From contig JAYRKT010000008.1 of assembly GCA_041905595.1 (NCBI GenBank), positions 1-64,000 of the forward strand: DNA of 64,000 bases, in the 5' to 3' direction. Shown here piece after piece: positions 50,317 through 59,235 of the stretch (its first letter is position 1; the number at the start of each line of letters is the position of its first letter). The position numbers and the translations under genes were made by a program. The notes beneath the pieces are model-generated. The model worked only from the letters and a program-made list of their open reading frames with translations. It had not been told where the DNA came from and did no database searches. This DNA is from Aliitabrizicola sp041905595 (GTDB taxonomy: Bacteria > Pseudomonadota > Alphaproteobacteria > Rhodobacterales > Rhodobacteraceae).

Positions 50317-51654
50317 CTAGTCCTGGGCCTGAGTGGTGGAAGGCCCCGACTGGCTGGAGTCCTGGCTTGTCGGGGAAAGTGAGGCGATCAGCGTCCGGCC
50401 GAGGAAATCCTGCTGGCCATCGGCAAACCCCGGCAGGGCAAAGAAATAGCCGCCGCCGACGGGCTTGATGTATTCCTCCAGCGGCTCGCCATCGAGCCTG
50501 CGCTGGACCGTGATGAACCCCTTTTCGAGGTCGGCCTGCCAGCAGATGAACAGAAGACCCTGATCAAGCTGGCCGTTCTTCAGTACGCCGTTCACGTAGT
50601 TGAACGGGCGCCGCAGCATGAGATTGGCGCGCGACTCCGGAGTGCGAGGATTGGCCATGCGGATATGGCTGTCGAGCGGCGTGATCTTTCCGTGCGGATC
50701 GGCCTTGAAATCGGGCACCATCGCCTCGGTCCCATGAGGCTGGTCGAGCGGGGCGCCCGTCACCTTGGTCCGGCCAAAGATCCGCTCCTGTTCAATTAAT
50801 GGCGTGCGGTCCCACCGCTCCACGTTGTTGCGGATGATGCGAACGGCCATGTAGCTGCCACCCGCTGCCCAGCCGGGTTCGTCATTTTCGGGTCCAACCC
50901 AGACCACTTGCTCCATCAGCGTCGTATCTGCGCTGTTCGGATTGGCGGAACCATCGCGGAAGCCGAGGAAATTGCGCGCGCTTTCCGGCGGGGCACCGGG
51001 CGGCGGGGCGATGACAGGCACGTTGCCCGACTGCGCCCATTTCAGCACCAGCTGGTCGGGAATTGACTTCACGATGTCCCGCAGGGCGTGGATGACCGTG
51101 TCCTGCGTGTTCGCGCAAATCTGGATCACCAGATCCCCGTGGCAAAGCTCGGCGATCAGCGCGTCGTTGCGGAACTGCGTCATCCGCACCAAGGCCCGCG
51201 GCTTGGCCGGCTGCAGCCAGGGCCGATCCTCGAAAAGCGAGGCGCCAAGTCCGACCGTGACTGTAAGCGCATCGGGGGTTAGGGCCGGGCCAAGAATACC
51301 GCTGTCGGTCGGCGGCAATTTCGGATCGACCTCGGGCACCGGGCCACCCTTGGTCAACACGACGATCCGGTCGGTCAGACGCTGGAAAAGCCGCTCAAGA
51401 TCGGCTGGACTGTCTGCCAGCACATGGAACGAGGCGATCATGCCGTTGGCAGGACGGGGCGTGGTGATGCCCGCCTGATGGGCGCCGAAGGGAAGTATCC
51501 GGTCGGACAGTCGTGCGGCGTCTTCGATCGGGGCGTCGGCGGCATGGCGCGGTTCGGCTTCGGTCGAGGCAAGCGCCGCCCCGGGAGCAGTCGCAAGCGC
51601 GGCAGCGCCAACCAGCAGGTTGCGGCGCGACGTGCGTAGCGGGAAATCAGTCAC
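50317..51654 (-). CDS. efeB: EfeB, Tat-exported Dyp-type heme peroxidase
   Basis: 445 residues. Tat signal SRRNLLVG followed by an Ala-rich hydrophobic stretch; Dyp-peroxidase motif GFRDGSANPN (GxxDG) and heme-binding HIRMANPRTPES near 325. Oxidises Fe2+ to Fe3+ or processes heme in the periplasm for the EfeUO route. Ser/Gln-rich C-terminal tail (TSQDSSQSGPSTTQ). GTG start four bases after the upstream EfeO stop. Confidence 0.93.
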   Translation of the reverse strand: MTDFPLRTSRRNLLVGAAALATAPGAALASTEAEPRHAADAPIEDAARLSDRILPFGAHQAGITTPRPANGMIASFHVLADSPADLERLFQRLTDRIVVLTKGGPVPEVDPKLPPTDSGILGPALTPDALTVTVGLGASLFEDRPWLQPAKPRALVRMTQFRNDALIAELCHGDLVIQICANTQDTVIHALRDIVKSIPDQLVLKWAQSGNVPVIAPPPGAPPESARNFLGFRDGSANPNSADTTLMEQVVWVGPENDEPGWAAGGSYMAVRIIRNNVERWDRTPLIEQERIFGRTKVTGAPLDQPHGTEAMVPDFKADPHGKITPLDSHIRMANPRTPESRANLMLRRPFNYVNGVLKNGQLDQGLLFICWQADLEKGFITVQRRLDGEPLEEYIKPVGGGYFFALPGFADGQQDFLGRTLIASLSPTSQDSSQSGPSTTQAQD

Positions 51655-51658
51655 GGTG

Positions 51659-52840
51659 TTACTCCAGTCCGATTGAGGGATTCAGGGCCGCAATCGCGGT
51701 TGAAAGCGTCTCGAAGCTGGCGGAAATCGCCTTGCGGCCATCGGCGTCGACTTCGGAAAAAAGTGGATAGGCGCCGTCGACGGCAAAGCCTCCCAGCGTG
51801 GCCTCTGCGGCTGCTATCGCCTGACGAAGCGCCGCCGAGCTTGCGGAATTGGCGGCCGCCACGAGCGGATCCACCAACATCGCGGATTTGGTAATCCCCT
51901 CCAGATCGGCAGTGAACTCGGCAATGTCGGTCTGGCTGTAAGGGACCTGTCCGCCAGCCGCCTGATCCGCGACGCGCCGGGCCAGATCGGCCGCATTCAC
52001 AGCAAGGTCGGGCGGGGCAAGCTCCAGCGCCTTGATCCGCGCCTGAAGTTCGACAGCGTCGTCAGCCAGACCCTGAGCCACTGGCGCAAGGCCGTCGGTG
52101 GAGTTCTGCGTCCACAGTCCGTATTCGATCCGGTGGAAACCGGTAAAGGCGGGATCGGATTCCTGCCCCTGCAGATAGACTGCGAGCGGGTCCATCCTGT
52201 TCACGAGATCACCCATGCGTCCAGCAACTGGCGCCATCTGTCGCCACGGTACGCGCGCCTCGATCCAGGCGGTGCGCGCGCTGTCGAGATCGCCCGCGGC
52301 AATCCTTTCGGACAGGGTTGCGGTTGCCTTGACCAAGGTTGCCGCCCGGCGGCTGAGATAGACCCGATATTCTGCAAGCGGTCCGATGAAAGCCCGCATT
52401 TCCGGCGCGGCTGTCGCCGCGTGTGATTCGGCAGTGGGTGTGACCGTCAGGGTGCCGCGGGGATTGGAAAGAAGCCCGCAGGTGATGTCGTAGGTCCCGG
52501 GCTTCAGTCGTTCTGTCAGGGTCGAGTTCAGCCCGGGCGCGATGTTCTCGCGTTCGGCGACCACCATCACACCATCAAGGATCTCCCATTCGAGCACTCG
52601 ATTCGAGGCATTGTGGATCCGGAAGGTGGATTTGCCCGCCGGAACCGTCAAAGTCACCGGCTCGCAGGCAGCGTCGGTGATGGTCACCGCGATCTCGCCT
52701 TCGGTGCCTCCCGGCACGACGTGGCTGGCTGCCCACCAGACCGCCCCGATCCCAAGCAGTACAAGGGCTGCAGAGCCCGAAAGCGCGAGTCGGGCGGTTC
52801 GGCGCGAAAGCGGCGGGGTCCGTGTTTCACTTGCGGTCAC
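51659..52840 (-). CDS. efeO: EfeO with membrane anchor and cupredoxin domain
   Basis: 393 residues. N-terminal signal anchor (LALSGSAALVLLGIGAVWWAA), a cupredoxin-like domain (about 40-125, CEPVTLTVPAGKSTFRIHN, LKPGTYDITCGL), then the M75 domain with GFHRIEYGLWTQNSTDGL carrying HxxE. The full EfeO architecture, able to bind Cu/Fe in the first domain and Fe in the second. GTG start overlaps the EfeU stop (GTGA); a much longer upstream reading is rejected. Confidence 0.93.
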   Translation of the reverse strand: MTASETRTPPLSRRTARLALSGSAALVLLGIGAVWWAASHVVPGGTEGEIAVTITDAACEPVTLTVPAGKSTFRIHNASNRVLEWEILDGVMVVAERENIAPGLNSTLTERLKPGTYDITCGLLSNPRGTLTVTPTAESHAATAAPEMRAFIGPLAEYRVYLSRRAATLVKATATLSERIAAGDLDSARTAWIEARVPWRQMAPVAGRMGDLVNRMDPLAVYLQGQESDPAFTGFHRIEYGLWTQNSTDGLAPVAQGLADDAVELQARIKALELAPPDLAVNAADLARRVADQAAGGQVPYSQTDIAEFTADLEGITKSAMLVDPLVAAANSASSAALRQAIAAAEATLGGFAVDGAYPLFSEVDADGRKAISASFETLSTAIAALNPSIGLE

Positions 52841-53670
52841 GATTGCGCCTCCTGTCCGGCCGGCCGGGTCGATGCAGGTTGAAGAAATAGCCAGAGCGTC
52901 ACGCCAAGCGTCAGCACCCACACCAGAACTTCGCCGAGCACGGGTGCGTCGTGATAGCCGAACAGGCCGCTTAGAACGGTCCCGACAACCGAGGTGACCG
53001 GCAGGCTGCGGGTCAGATCCCAGACAGGCTGCTGCAGCAGGTTCCATACCCCTGCCTCATGCAGACTGCGCAACACGCCCGAGGCAAGACCGGCGGCAAC
53101 GAGGATGATCACGACGCCTGTCCAGCGGAAGAAAAGCCTCAGGTCAAGCCGTAGTCCGCCCCGGAAGATCGCAAAGCCCAGGGCCGTTGCCACCGCGATT
53201 CCCAGGACCGCGCCGATCAGGGCCTGCGGATCCGGGCTTTGCTGATAGAGCGCGACCAGGAAGAACACGGACTCCAGGCCTTCGCGCGCCACCGCGAAAA
53301 AGCTTAGACCGATCAGCGCCCAGACAGGCCCGCGAGCGTTGGCAAGCGCCCTGTCGATGTCATGCTCCACCGTCTTGCGGATCGAGCGTGCGGCCTTTCG
53401 CATCCAGAAGATCATCGAGATCAGGATGACCACTGCGATGGCACCCACTATGGCTTCAAAGAGCTCCTGTGTGCGCTGCGGAAACTGTGCCCCGACCACC
53501 AGCACCGCGGCCCCGGCAAACAACGATATCGCGATAGCAAGCAACACCCCGATCCAGACGGCAGGAAGCCAGTCCGATCGGCCGGTCCGGGCAAGGTAGC
53601 TGGCGATGATCCCGACGATCAGCGCGGCTTCAAGGCCCTCGCGAAGCATCACAAGAAAGGTGGACAGCAT
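52837..53670 (-). CDS. efeU: EfeU/FTR1-family iron permease
   Basis: 277 residues, seven membrane segments. Two REGLE iron-binding motifs, at residues 10-14 (MLREGLEAALIVG) and in the middle (AREGLESVFFLVAL). Imports Fe3+ delivered by EfeO/EfeB. ATG 53670 places the first REGLE in TM1 as in homologues; the longer upstream start does not. First gene of the iron operon; the promoter region holds a hairpin at 53737-53757. Confidence 0.94.
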   Translation of the reverse strand: MLSTFLVMLREGLEAALIVGIIASYLARTGRSDWLPAVWIGVLLAIAISLFAGAAVLVVGAQFPQRTQELFEAIVGAIAVVILISMIFWMRKAARSIRKTVEHDIDRALANARGPVWALIGLSFFAVAREGLESVFFLVALYQQSPDPQALIGAVLGIAVATALGFAIFRGGLRLDLRLFFRWTGVVIILVAAGLASGVLRSLHEAGVWNLLQQPVWDLTRSLPVTSVVGTVLSGLFGYHDAPVLGEVLVWVLTLGVTLWLFLQPASTRPAGQEAQS

Positions 53671-53736
53671 GGCGACGATATTCCGACAAAAAGAATCGGG
53701 AAAAGTCGTACAAAGGACTGGGCCACACCGCAAGCC

Positions 53737-53757
53737 TGTTTTTCACGCAGAAAAACA
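53737..53757. promoter_or_regulatory. Inverted repeat upstream of efeU
   Basis: TGTTTTTC-ACGCA-GAAAAACA, perfect 8-bp arms, 67 bases before the efeU start and after the AraC-type gene. Could be an operator of the iron operon or the terminator of the regulator. It does not resemble a Fur or Irr box that I know. Confidence 0.4.
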
Positions 53758-53831
53758 TAATCTTGGCCAAGACCCGATGGCGCCAGAGCCGAAATCGGCT
53801 CTGGATCAAGGGGCAAATCGGGTGGGTCAGG

Positions 53832-54836
53832 TCAGCTTGCCAGCCGTTCGCGCAGCTCGCGCGGGGGTGCCCCCATCCAGCGCCGAACGGCGCGGGTCAG
53901 GCAGGATTGCCCGGCATATCCCAAGCCTGCGGCAAGGTCCGACAGGCTGCCGTCTCCGCTTGCCAGGACAGAAATCGCGGCATTGCGCCGAACCTCGTCG
54001 AGCAAGGCCGAAAAGTTGGTTCCACTTCCCTCGAGCCGCCGCTGCATGGTGCGGAGGCTCATGCCGGAAAGTTCGGCAAGTCGGCCGACCGTCGGAGTTT
54101 CGTCGGCCAGCATGTCACCGATCAGCAGCAGGGCAGAAGACCGGAAATCAAGTTCATCCCGCAGTGGCAACCAGACCCCGCGTTCCTGCACAAGCGTGGG
54201 GTGCCGCATGAGCGGACGGTCGGCAATGCCCGGCACAAGCGTAAGTTCCAAGGTGGAATTTGGCGCGATGGCCAGCGGACAATCGTACCATTGCCGCACC
54301 GCGTCGATGGTGCCACGCCCATCCGGCGGAATTGAGATCTTTGCAAAGAACAGTCCGGTCTGACCCGTTCCCGCGCAGATGCATTCAACCATCCTGAGGT
54401 TGTACTGATGCGTCAAATGCACTTCTTCTGCCCCGAACGCTGTAGGCAATCTGAGGCGCACGACGGGCGTAGCGGGATGGGCGTCTATTGTGATCCGCTG
54501 ATGACTGCAGAAGCGCGATGCCGCGAGCGAGATGAGGGTCAGAAGATCGCGCGGAGTCTTGGCGACGGCCGCGAGTTGGCCCAAACGGCCCAGTTCCCAG
54601 AAACTGTCACTTTTGATGACCCGTAGCCCAAGATCAGCCGCACCTTCCTCCTTTGCAACACGCCGCAGGAACGTCAGTGCAGCCACGAGCGAAACGGGTC
54701 GTTCGACCTGGTCGAGATCGACCCGTCCCAGGCCGACTCCCGACATGTAGCGCTCAACGGAGCCACCGTGTTCCTGGATCCATGTTGCGACCGGCCTAAT
54801 GGATCCTGTTCGAACAAGTGGAATACTGAGAGACAC
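53832..54836 (-). CDS. AraC-family regulator (OruR/ArgR-type sensor domain)
   Basis: 334 residues. N-terminal Arabinose_bd-type sensor domain (SVERYMSGVGLGRVDLDQ, then LGLRVIKSDSFWELGRLG), C-terminal AraC HTH pair (PTVGRLAELSGMSLRTMQRRL, LSDLAAGLGYAGQSCLTRAVRRW). GTG 54836 is preferred: GGGGGCGG precedes it and the length fits the family; the frame continues upstream without a better start. Same strand as efeU, 161 bases apart, so it may regulate iron uptake or an unlinked target. Confidence 0.85.
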   Translation of the reverse strand: MSLSIPLVRTGSIRPVATWIQEHGGSVERYMSGVGLGRVDLDQVERPVSLVAALTFLRRVAKEEGAADLGLRVIKSDSFWELGRLGQLAAVAKTPRDLLTLISLAASRFCSHQRITIDAHPATPVVRLRLPTAFGAEEVHLTHQYNLRMVECICAGTGQTGLFFAKISIPPDGRGTIDAVRQWYDCPLAIAPNSTLELTLVPGIADRPLMRHPTLVQERGVWLPLRDELDFRSSALLLIGDMLADETPTVGRLAELSGMSLRTMQRRLEGSGTNFSALLDEVRRNAAISVLASGDGSLSDLAAGLGYAGQSCLTRAVRRWMGAPPRELRERLAS

Positions 54837-54930
54837 CTGCAACCGCCCCCAAAAAACCAACCAAACTTGCAATTCATCTCTACACCTTTGGTTTGAGAGA
54901 CAGGGCTTGTAAAGGTCGGGCCGCCAGTTT

Positions 54931-57477
54931 TCAGGCAAACGAGGTCGATGCCTGAGCCAGTGCAGCATCAAATCTGCGTAACTCCAGCGCCATCGCCCGC
55001 CGCATCGCTGCCAAGTCAATCAGGCCCATCGAGGTGTGGATCTCGGCCAGGAGATCGTGCGTTTCAGGGTCTGCGGGCGCGATTGCCATTGCGATCTGCG
55101 CGTGCAAATTCGCAAGTTGGCCGTCGCCGAGCGTTAGGGCGATCCGGGCGGCGGCCAACCGTAAGGGCGAGAGTCTCGGCGCCAGCAGGATCGCCCGCTC
55201 AATGACCTCCTGGGCTCGTTTGGTATGACCCGAAGCGCTCAATAGACTGACCGAGGCGAGCGCGGGTTCAGCGGCGAAATGTGCCAGGCCCGATGCCAGA
55301 TGGAAACACGCCAGCGCCTTCTCGGGTTTGCCGGCCGCCGCCCAGAGTTTCCCCAGACGCAGTCGGTATCGCCAGCTCTGCGGGCACAGGTCCGACGCTT
55401 GCCGTGCCAGCCACATCTGCAACCGTCCAGCGGACAAGCCTTGCTCGATCCGGGCGAGAATCCGCGCCAACCTCACCCGGAGCTTTCCGATGCGATAGGT
55501 GAGCGCCTCGATCGCAGCCATTCCGCGGACCAGCCGTCGCAAGCGAACCTGATCGAATGTCGATAGGCCCGCCGACCGCCCAAGCAGGTCGTCTGCGATG
55601 TTGACGCGCGCCTTCTGGCGGGCCTGCAAAAGGCGGAAGGGCCGGTCGGCCCGCCCTCCTGCTGACTCGTTCGGTCCAAGCGCCATCCGGTAACCGCGCC
55701 GCATCCGGTCGGTGATCGCCTTGCCCCAGGTCTGTGGGTCGTCGTGCCCGGTCAGGACATCCGGTGCCCAGACCGGCATCTGGACCTGATCGACCGCCAT
55801 GTTGAAGACCTCGTCCTCGCTTTCGCGCAGGCGGGGTGGGAAGTAGCCGACACAGTCAAACAGGGGCCGCGCATAGGACCGTCCGAAATGGGAAATGTGC
55901 GCGGCGTTTGCTGCCGGGTTGCGTCGACCGTAGTTGTAGAGATTGCTCGCCAGGCAAATCGCATTGTCCGGCTGAAGGGTGGCGACCGGGGTCGAAACCG
56001 ACAGCGCGCCGGAGTAGTGCCGCTGTTCACGTCCCGCAATCCAGCCGGGCATGGCGACGCAGTCAGCGGCCAGGAAGGCAACATAGGGCGCCGCCGACGC
56101 ATCTATCCCGACATTCCGCGCGGCTCCGACATAGAGCCGTTCCTCGACATCGACGAGGCGCAGCCGTGGCATCAGATCGCCAAGTACCCCCGCCGGGTCG
56201 CCGCCGCCGGAATTGACCACCACGACCTCCGCAGGTCGGTCCTGTCCGAGGACGGACGCGACCGCGCGGCGCAACTGTGCCGGCGCCCGGTAGGACAGGA
56301 CGATCACGGCCATCCTCCCCGACCCGTTTTGCGGACCTTCGAAAAGTTGCGCTGGGCCGGAAAGATGGTCGCGCCAAGCTGCGTCCGGCGCCGAAAAATC
56401 GGGCGGCCCGAAGGTCGCCGTGTTCGCATGGGCGATCCACAGGCCCGAGGGTGACGCCCTGCGCACGCCATCCATCAGGTGACGGGCGTGAACGATATCG
56501 CCCTTAGCCGCAGCCTGCCGGGCGGCCAGGTAGCGGCTCGCGACGGATTCGCCCATGGAAGACTGCGGGATTTTGCTCCCCTCTGCACAACCGAAATCGG
56601 CTGCGAGCAGCCCTGCCATGAATGCGAGATCCGGGTCGTCCGGTCGGGCTGCGACAAGATCCCGCGCAATATGGCAGGCCGTCTCGCCGCCGCGGGAGCG
56701 CAGGAGTTGGCTGATCAGGCGCAGACGCGCGGGAACAGGATCCTCGACTGGCGTGCCGACAAGGTGGATCGGCGGCGCCCAAAGCTCGTCATCCTCGACG
56801 AAGACCGGCGAATAGCCTTTGTTCGGCTCGATCGTCTCGGCCCTGAGGCCGCGCTCGTCTGCGAGGTAGTCATACCCGATTGCCTGGCAACGGCGCTCGG
56901 GGTCGGCGGCGGCGTAAAGATCACGCCGATGCCGGCGGCGCTCAGCCGTTGCCGGACGAAAATGATAGAGATTCAAACCAGTTGCGCGGGTGACCAGGCC
57001 GGGGCGGGGAGCGACCCATGGCCCATGAAGCGCCCTGTTGACACCACTTCCGGCCACATCGAGCGAAAAGAGCCGCATCTGGGTCTTGCCGCCCCACAGG
57101 CCGTCAGTGCGATAGGTAGACGCCGAAAGCATCTCGCGCAGGGCAAATGTCCAAAGGATGTGTCGCCCCTGCCGCACGAAATCCCCGATCTTTCGTGCCA
57201 GCCCATCCTCAAAGCGTTCATCGGGATCGGCGGCGAGGATCCAGTCCGCACCCGCGTCTCTCGCGGCGCGGAGCAGCGCGGTCCTTCGCGCGGGCTCGTC
57301 GCTCAGCCCTGGTGGCCCGTCCCTGTCATCGCAGGAAACAAAGCCATCGACGGCAGGGCGGAGGTTTGCCAGAAGACCAGGCACCAGGTGGGCATCATAC
57401 CGATACGAGAACACAGCAAAGACGCGCGGCCGACGCGTCGGCCCGATCAAGAAACTCTCTGTCTGAATGATCGACAT
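54931..57477 (-). CDS. Fused double glycosyltransferase with TPR C-terminus
   Basis: 848 residues, three parts. A first GT2-like module at 15-240 (FSYRYDAHLVPGLLANL, DPDERF at 84-89 as metal site). A second GT2 module at 388-620 (VIVLSYRAPAQLRRAVASVLGQ, with LAADC at 469-473 in the place of DxD). A helical TPR-like stretch from about 690 to the end (LGKLWAAAGKPEKALACFHLA). No signal peptide or membrane segment. Probably adds sugars to a surface polymer or protein; substrate unknown. Monocistronic, 453 codons longer than single-domain relatives. Confidence 0.8.
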   Translation of the reverse strand: MSIIQTESFLIGPTRRPRVFAVFSYRYDAHLVPGLLANLRPAVDGFVSCDDRDGPPGLSDEPARRTALLRAARDAGADWILAADPDERFEDGLARKIGDFVRQGRHILWTFALREMLSASTYRTDGLWGGKTQMRLFSLDVAGSGVNRALHGPWVAPRPGLVTRATGLNLYHFRPATAERRRHRRDLYAAADPERRCQAIGYDYLADERGLRAETIEPNKGYSPVFVEDDELWAPPIHLVGTPVEDPVPARLRLISQLLRSRGGETACHIARDLVAARPDDPDLAFMAGLLAADFGCAEGSKIPQSSMGESVASRYLAARQAAAKGDIVHARHLMDGVRRASPSGLWIAHANTATFGPPDFSAPDAAWRDHLSGPAQLFEGPQNGSGRMAVIVLSYRAPAQLRRAVASVLGQDRPAEVVVVNSGGGDPAGVLGDLMPRLRLVDVEERLYVGAARNVGIDASAAPYVAFLAADCVAMPGWIAGREQRHYSGALSVSTPVATLQPDNAICLASNLYNYGRRNPAANAAHISHFGRSYARPLFDCVGYFPPRLRESEDEVFNMAVDQVQMPVWAPDVLTGHDDPQTWGKAITDRMRRGYRMALGPNESAGGRADRPFRLLQARQKARVNIADDLLGRSAGLSTFDQVRLRRLVRGMAAIEALTYRIGKLRVRLARILARIEQGLSAGRLQMWLARQASDLCPQSWRYRLRLGKLWAAAGKPEKALACFHLASGLAHFAAEPALASVSLLSASGHTKRAQEVIERAILLAPRLSPLRLAAARIALTLGDGQLANLHAQIAMAIAPADPETHDLLAEIHTSMGLIDLAAMRRAMALELRRFDAALAQASTSFA

Positions 57478-57668
57478 ACGGTAACTGGATTGTCTTTCCG
57501 GGAAATGGCCCGCGTTTTCAGGGCTTCAACCATGCAAAGACGTCACCTTCATGGCGAAATCCGCCGGCTTGACCCTCGGACCTCCTGCCGCCATTGACGC
57601 CTTGGACGCAGCCCGGATACTGCAACCAGCGGCCGGCGCTCGGCCACGCGATCACGCAAGGACCGATC

Positions 57669-58283
57669 TTGACCGTTTTTCTTTACCAGAACGACCTGCC
57701 TGACGGGCTTGACCTCGGGTCCGTTGTCGCGATCGACACCGAAACGATGGGCCTTGATCCCCGTCGCGACCGGCTGTGCGTTGTGCAACTGTCCTCTGGC
57801 GATGGGAACGCCCATCTGGTGCAGATCTCCAAGGGGCAGACCTCGGCGCCGAACCTTGAGCGGCTCTTGACCGACCCATCCGTGGTGAAGCTGTTCCATT
57901 TTGGCCGGTTCGACATCGCCGCGCTGAAACGCGCGTTTGGTGTCACGACCGCCCCTGTCTGGTGTACCAAGATCGCCTCGAAGCTTGTGCGCACCTTCAC
58001 CGACCGGCACGGGCTGAAATACCTGCTGGCCGATCTGGTCGGCGTGGACGTCTCGAAGCAGCAGCAGACGTCGGACTGGGGCGCCGCCGAACTGACCGAG
58101 GCGCAAAAGGATTACGCGGCATCGGACGTCCTGTACCTGCACCGCCTGAAGGAGGAGCTTGAGGCGCGCCTGACCCGCGAAGGACGGCTTGATCTGGCGC
58201 AGCGCTGCTTCGACTTCCTGCCCACGCGGGCCGAACTGGACCTTCTGGGCTGGGACGAGCCGAATGACCTCTTCCACCACTGA
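57669..58283 (+). CDS. rnd: Ribonuclease D-like 3'-5' exoribonuclease (short form)
   Basis: 204 residues. DEDDy exonuclease core only: Exo I VVAIDTETMGL, Exo II in FHFGRFDIAAL, Exo III YAASDVLYLHRL. Lacks the HRDC domains of E. coli RNase D, as in other Rhodobacterales. Trims tRNA and other structured RNA 3' ends. TTG start at 57669 (TVFLYQNDLP); an in-frame ATG at 57594 has no conservation. Overlaps kdsD by 20 bases. Confidence 0.88.
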   Translation: MTVFLYQNDLPDGLDLGSVVAIDTETMGLDPRRDRLCVVQLSSGDGNAHLVQISKGQTSAPNLERLLTDPSVVKLFHFGRFDIAALKRAFGVTTAPVWCTKIASKLVRTFTDRHGLKYLLADLVGVDVSKQQQTSDWGAAELTEAQKDYAASDVLYLHRLKEELEARLTREGRLDLAQRCFDFLPTRAELDLLGWDEPNDLFHH

Positions 58284-59232
58284 CAGCTTCCTCGACACGG
58301 CCCGGCGCGTGATCGGACGAGAGGCGGATGCGCTCTCGCTGCTTTCGGCAAGCCTGGACGGCGCCTTTGACGAGGCCGTCCGCCTTATCCTTGCTGCGCC
58401 GGGGCGCGTCATCGTGTCTGGCATGGGCAAATCGGGCCATGTCGGACGCAAGATCGCGGCCACCTTTGCCTCAACCGGGACCCCTGCGCAATTCGTCCAC
58501 CCTGCCGAAGCGAGCCACGGCGACCTCGGGATGGTCATGCGCGGTGATGTGCTTCTCATGCTGTCGAATTCAGGCGAAACGCCAGAACTGGCCGACATGA
58601 TTGCGCATTCGCGCCGCTTTGATATTCCGCTGATCGGCGTCGCCTCTCGGCCCGAGTCGACACTGATCCGGCAAAGTGACGTTGCGCTGATCCTGCCGGC
58701 CGCCCCGGAAGCCTGCGATACGGGAATCGTTCCCACGACCTCGACCACGATGACGCTTGCCTTGGGCGACGCCCTTGCCATCGCGCTGATGGAGCATCGC
58801 CAGTTCACGCCTGAACAGTTCCGAGTCTTCCATCCGGGCGGGCGGCTTGGCGCCCGGCTCATGCGGGTCCGAGACCTGATGCATGATGCCCTGCCTCTGG
58901 TGACGGAAGAGGCTCCGATGAGCGATGTCTTGCTGGAAATCAGCCGAAAAGGCTTTGGTGTGGTTGGCGTGACCGACGCCGATGGTTATCTGGCGGGCGT
59001 GGTCACCGACGGCGACCTGCGGCGGCATATGGAAGGGCTTCTGTCCCGCACCGCCGCCGAAGTGATGACGCGCAATCCCCGGACGATCGGGCCGGAGGCG
59101 CTGGCGGAAAAGGCTGTGGCTGTGATGAACGAACGCAAGATCACCTGCCTGTTCGTTGTCGATCCCGAAGGCAGCCGCAAGGCGGTCGGGATCTTGCATA
59201 TCCATGATTGCCTGCGGGCTGGCGTGGTCTGA
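58264..59232 (+). CDS. kdsD: Arabinose-5-phosphate isomerase (KpsF/GutQ family)
   Basis: 322 residues. Converts ribulose-5-phosphate to arabinose-5-phosphate for Kdo synthesis (LPS). SIS domain with VSGMGKSGHVGRKIAATFAS and SNSGETPELADM, TTSTTMTLALGDALA, then two CBS domains (DVLLEISRKGFGVVGVTDADG, EVMTRNPRTIGPEA). ATG at 58264 overlaps the rnd stop. Opens the Lpt transport cluster. Confidence 0.95.
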   Translation: MTSSTTDSFLDTARRVIGREADALSLLSASLDGAFDEAVRLILAAPGRVIVSGMGKSGHVGRKIAATFASTGTPAQFVHPAEASHGDLGMVMRGDVLLMLSNSGETPELADMIAHSRRFDIPLIGVASRPESTLIRQSDVALILPAAPEACDTGIVPTTSTTMTLALGDALAIALMEHRQFTPEQFRVFHPGGRLGARLMRVRDLMHDALPLVTEEAPMSDVLLEISRKGFGVVGVTDADGYLAGVVTDGDLRRHMEGLLSRTAAEVMTRNPRTIGPEALAEKAVAVMNERKITCLFVVDPEGSRKAVGILHIHDCLRAGVV

Positions 59233-59235
59233 CAG

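Noticed and set aside
53671..53831. Fur or Irr box upstream of efeU
   Set aside because: The region is A/T-rich in places but does not match the 19-bp Fur or ICE-type patterns; only the inverted repeat is reported.
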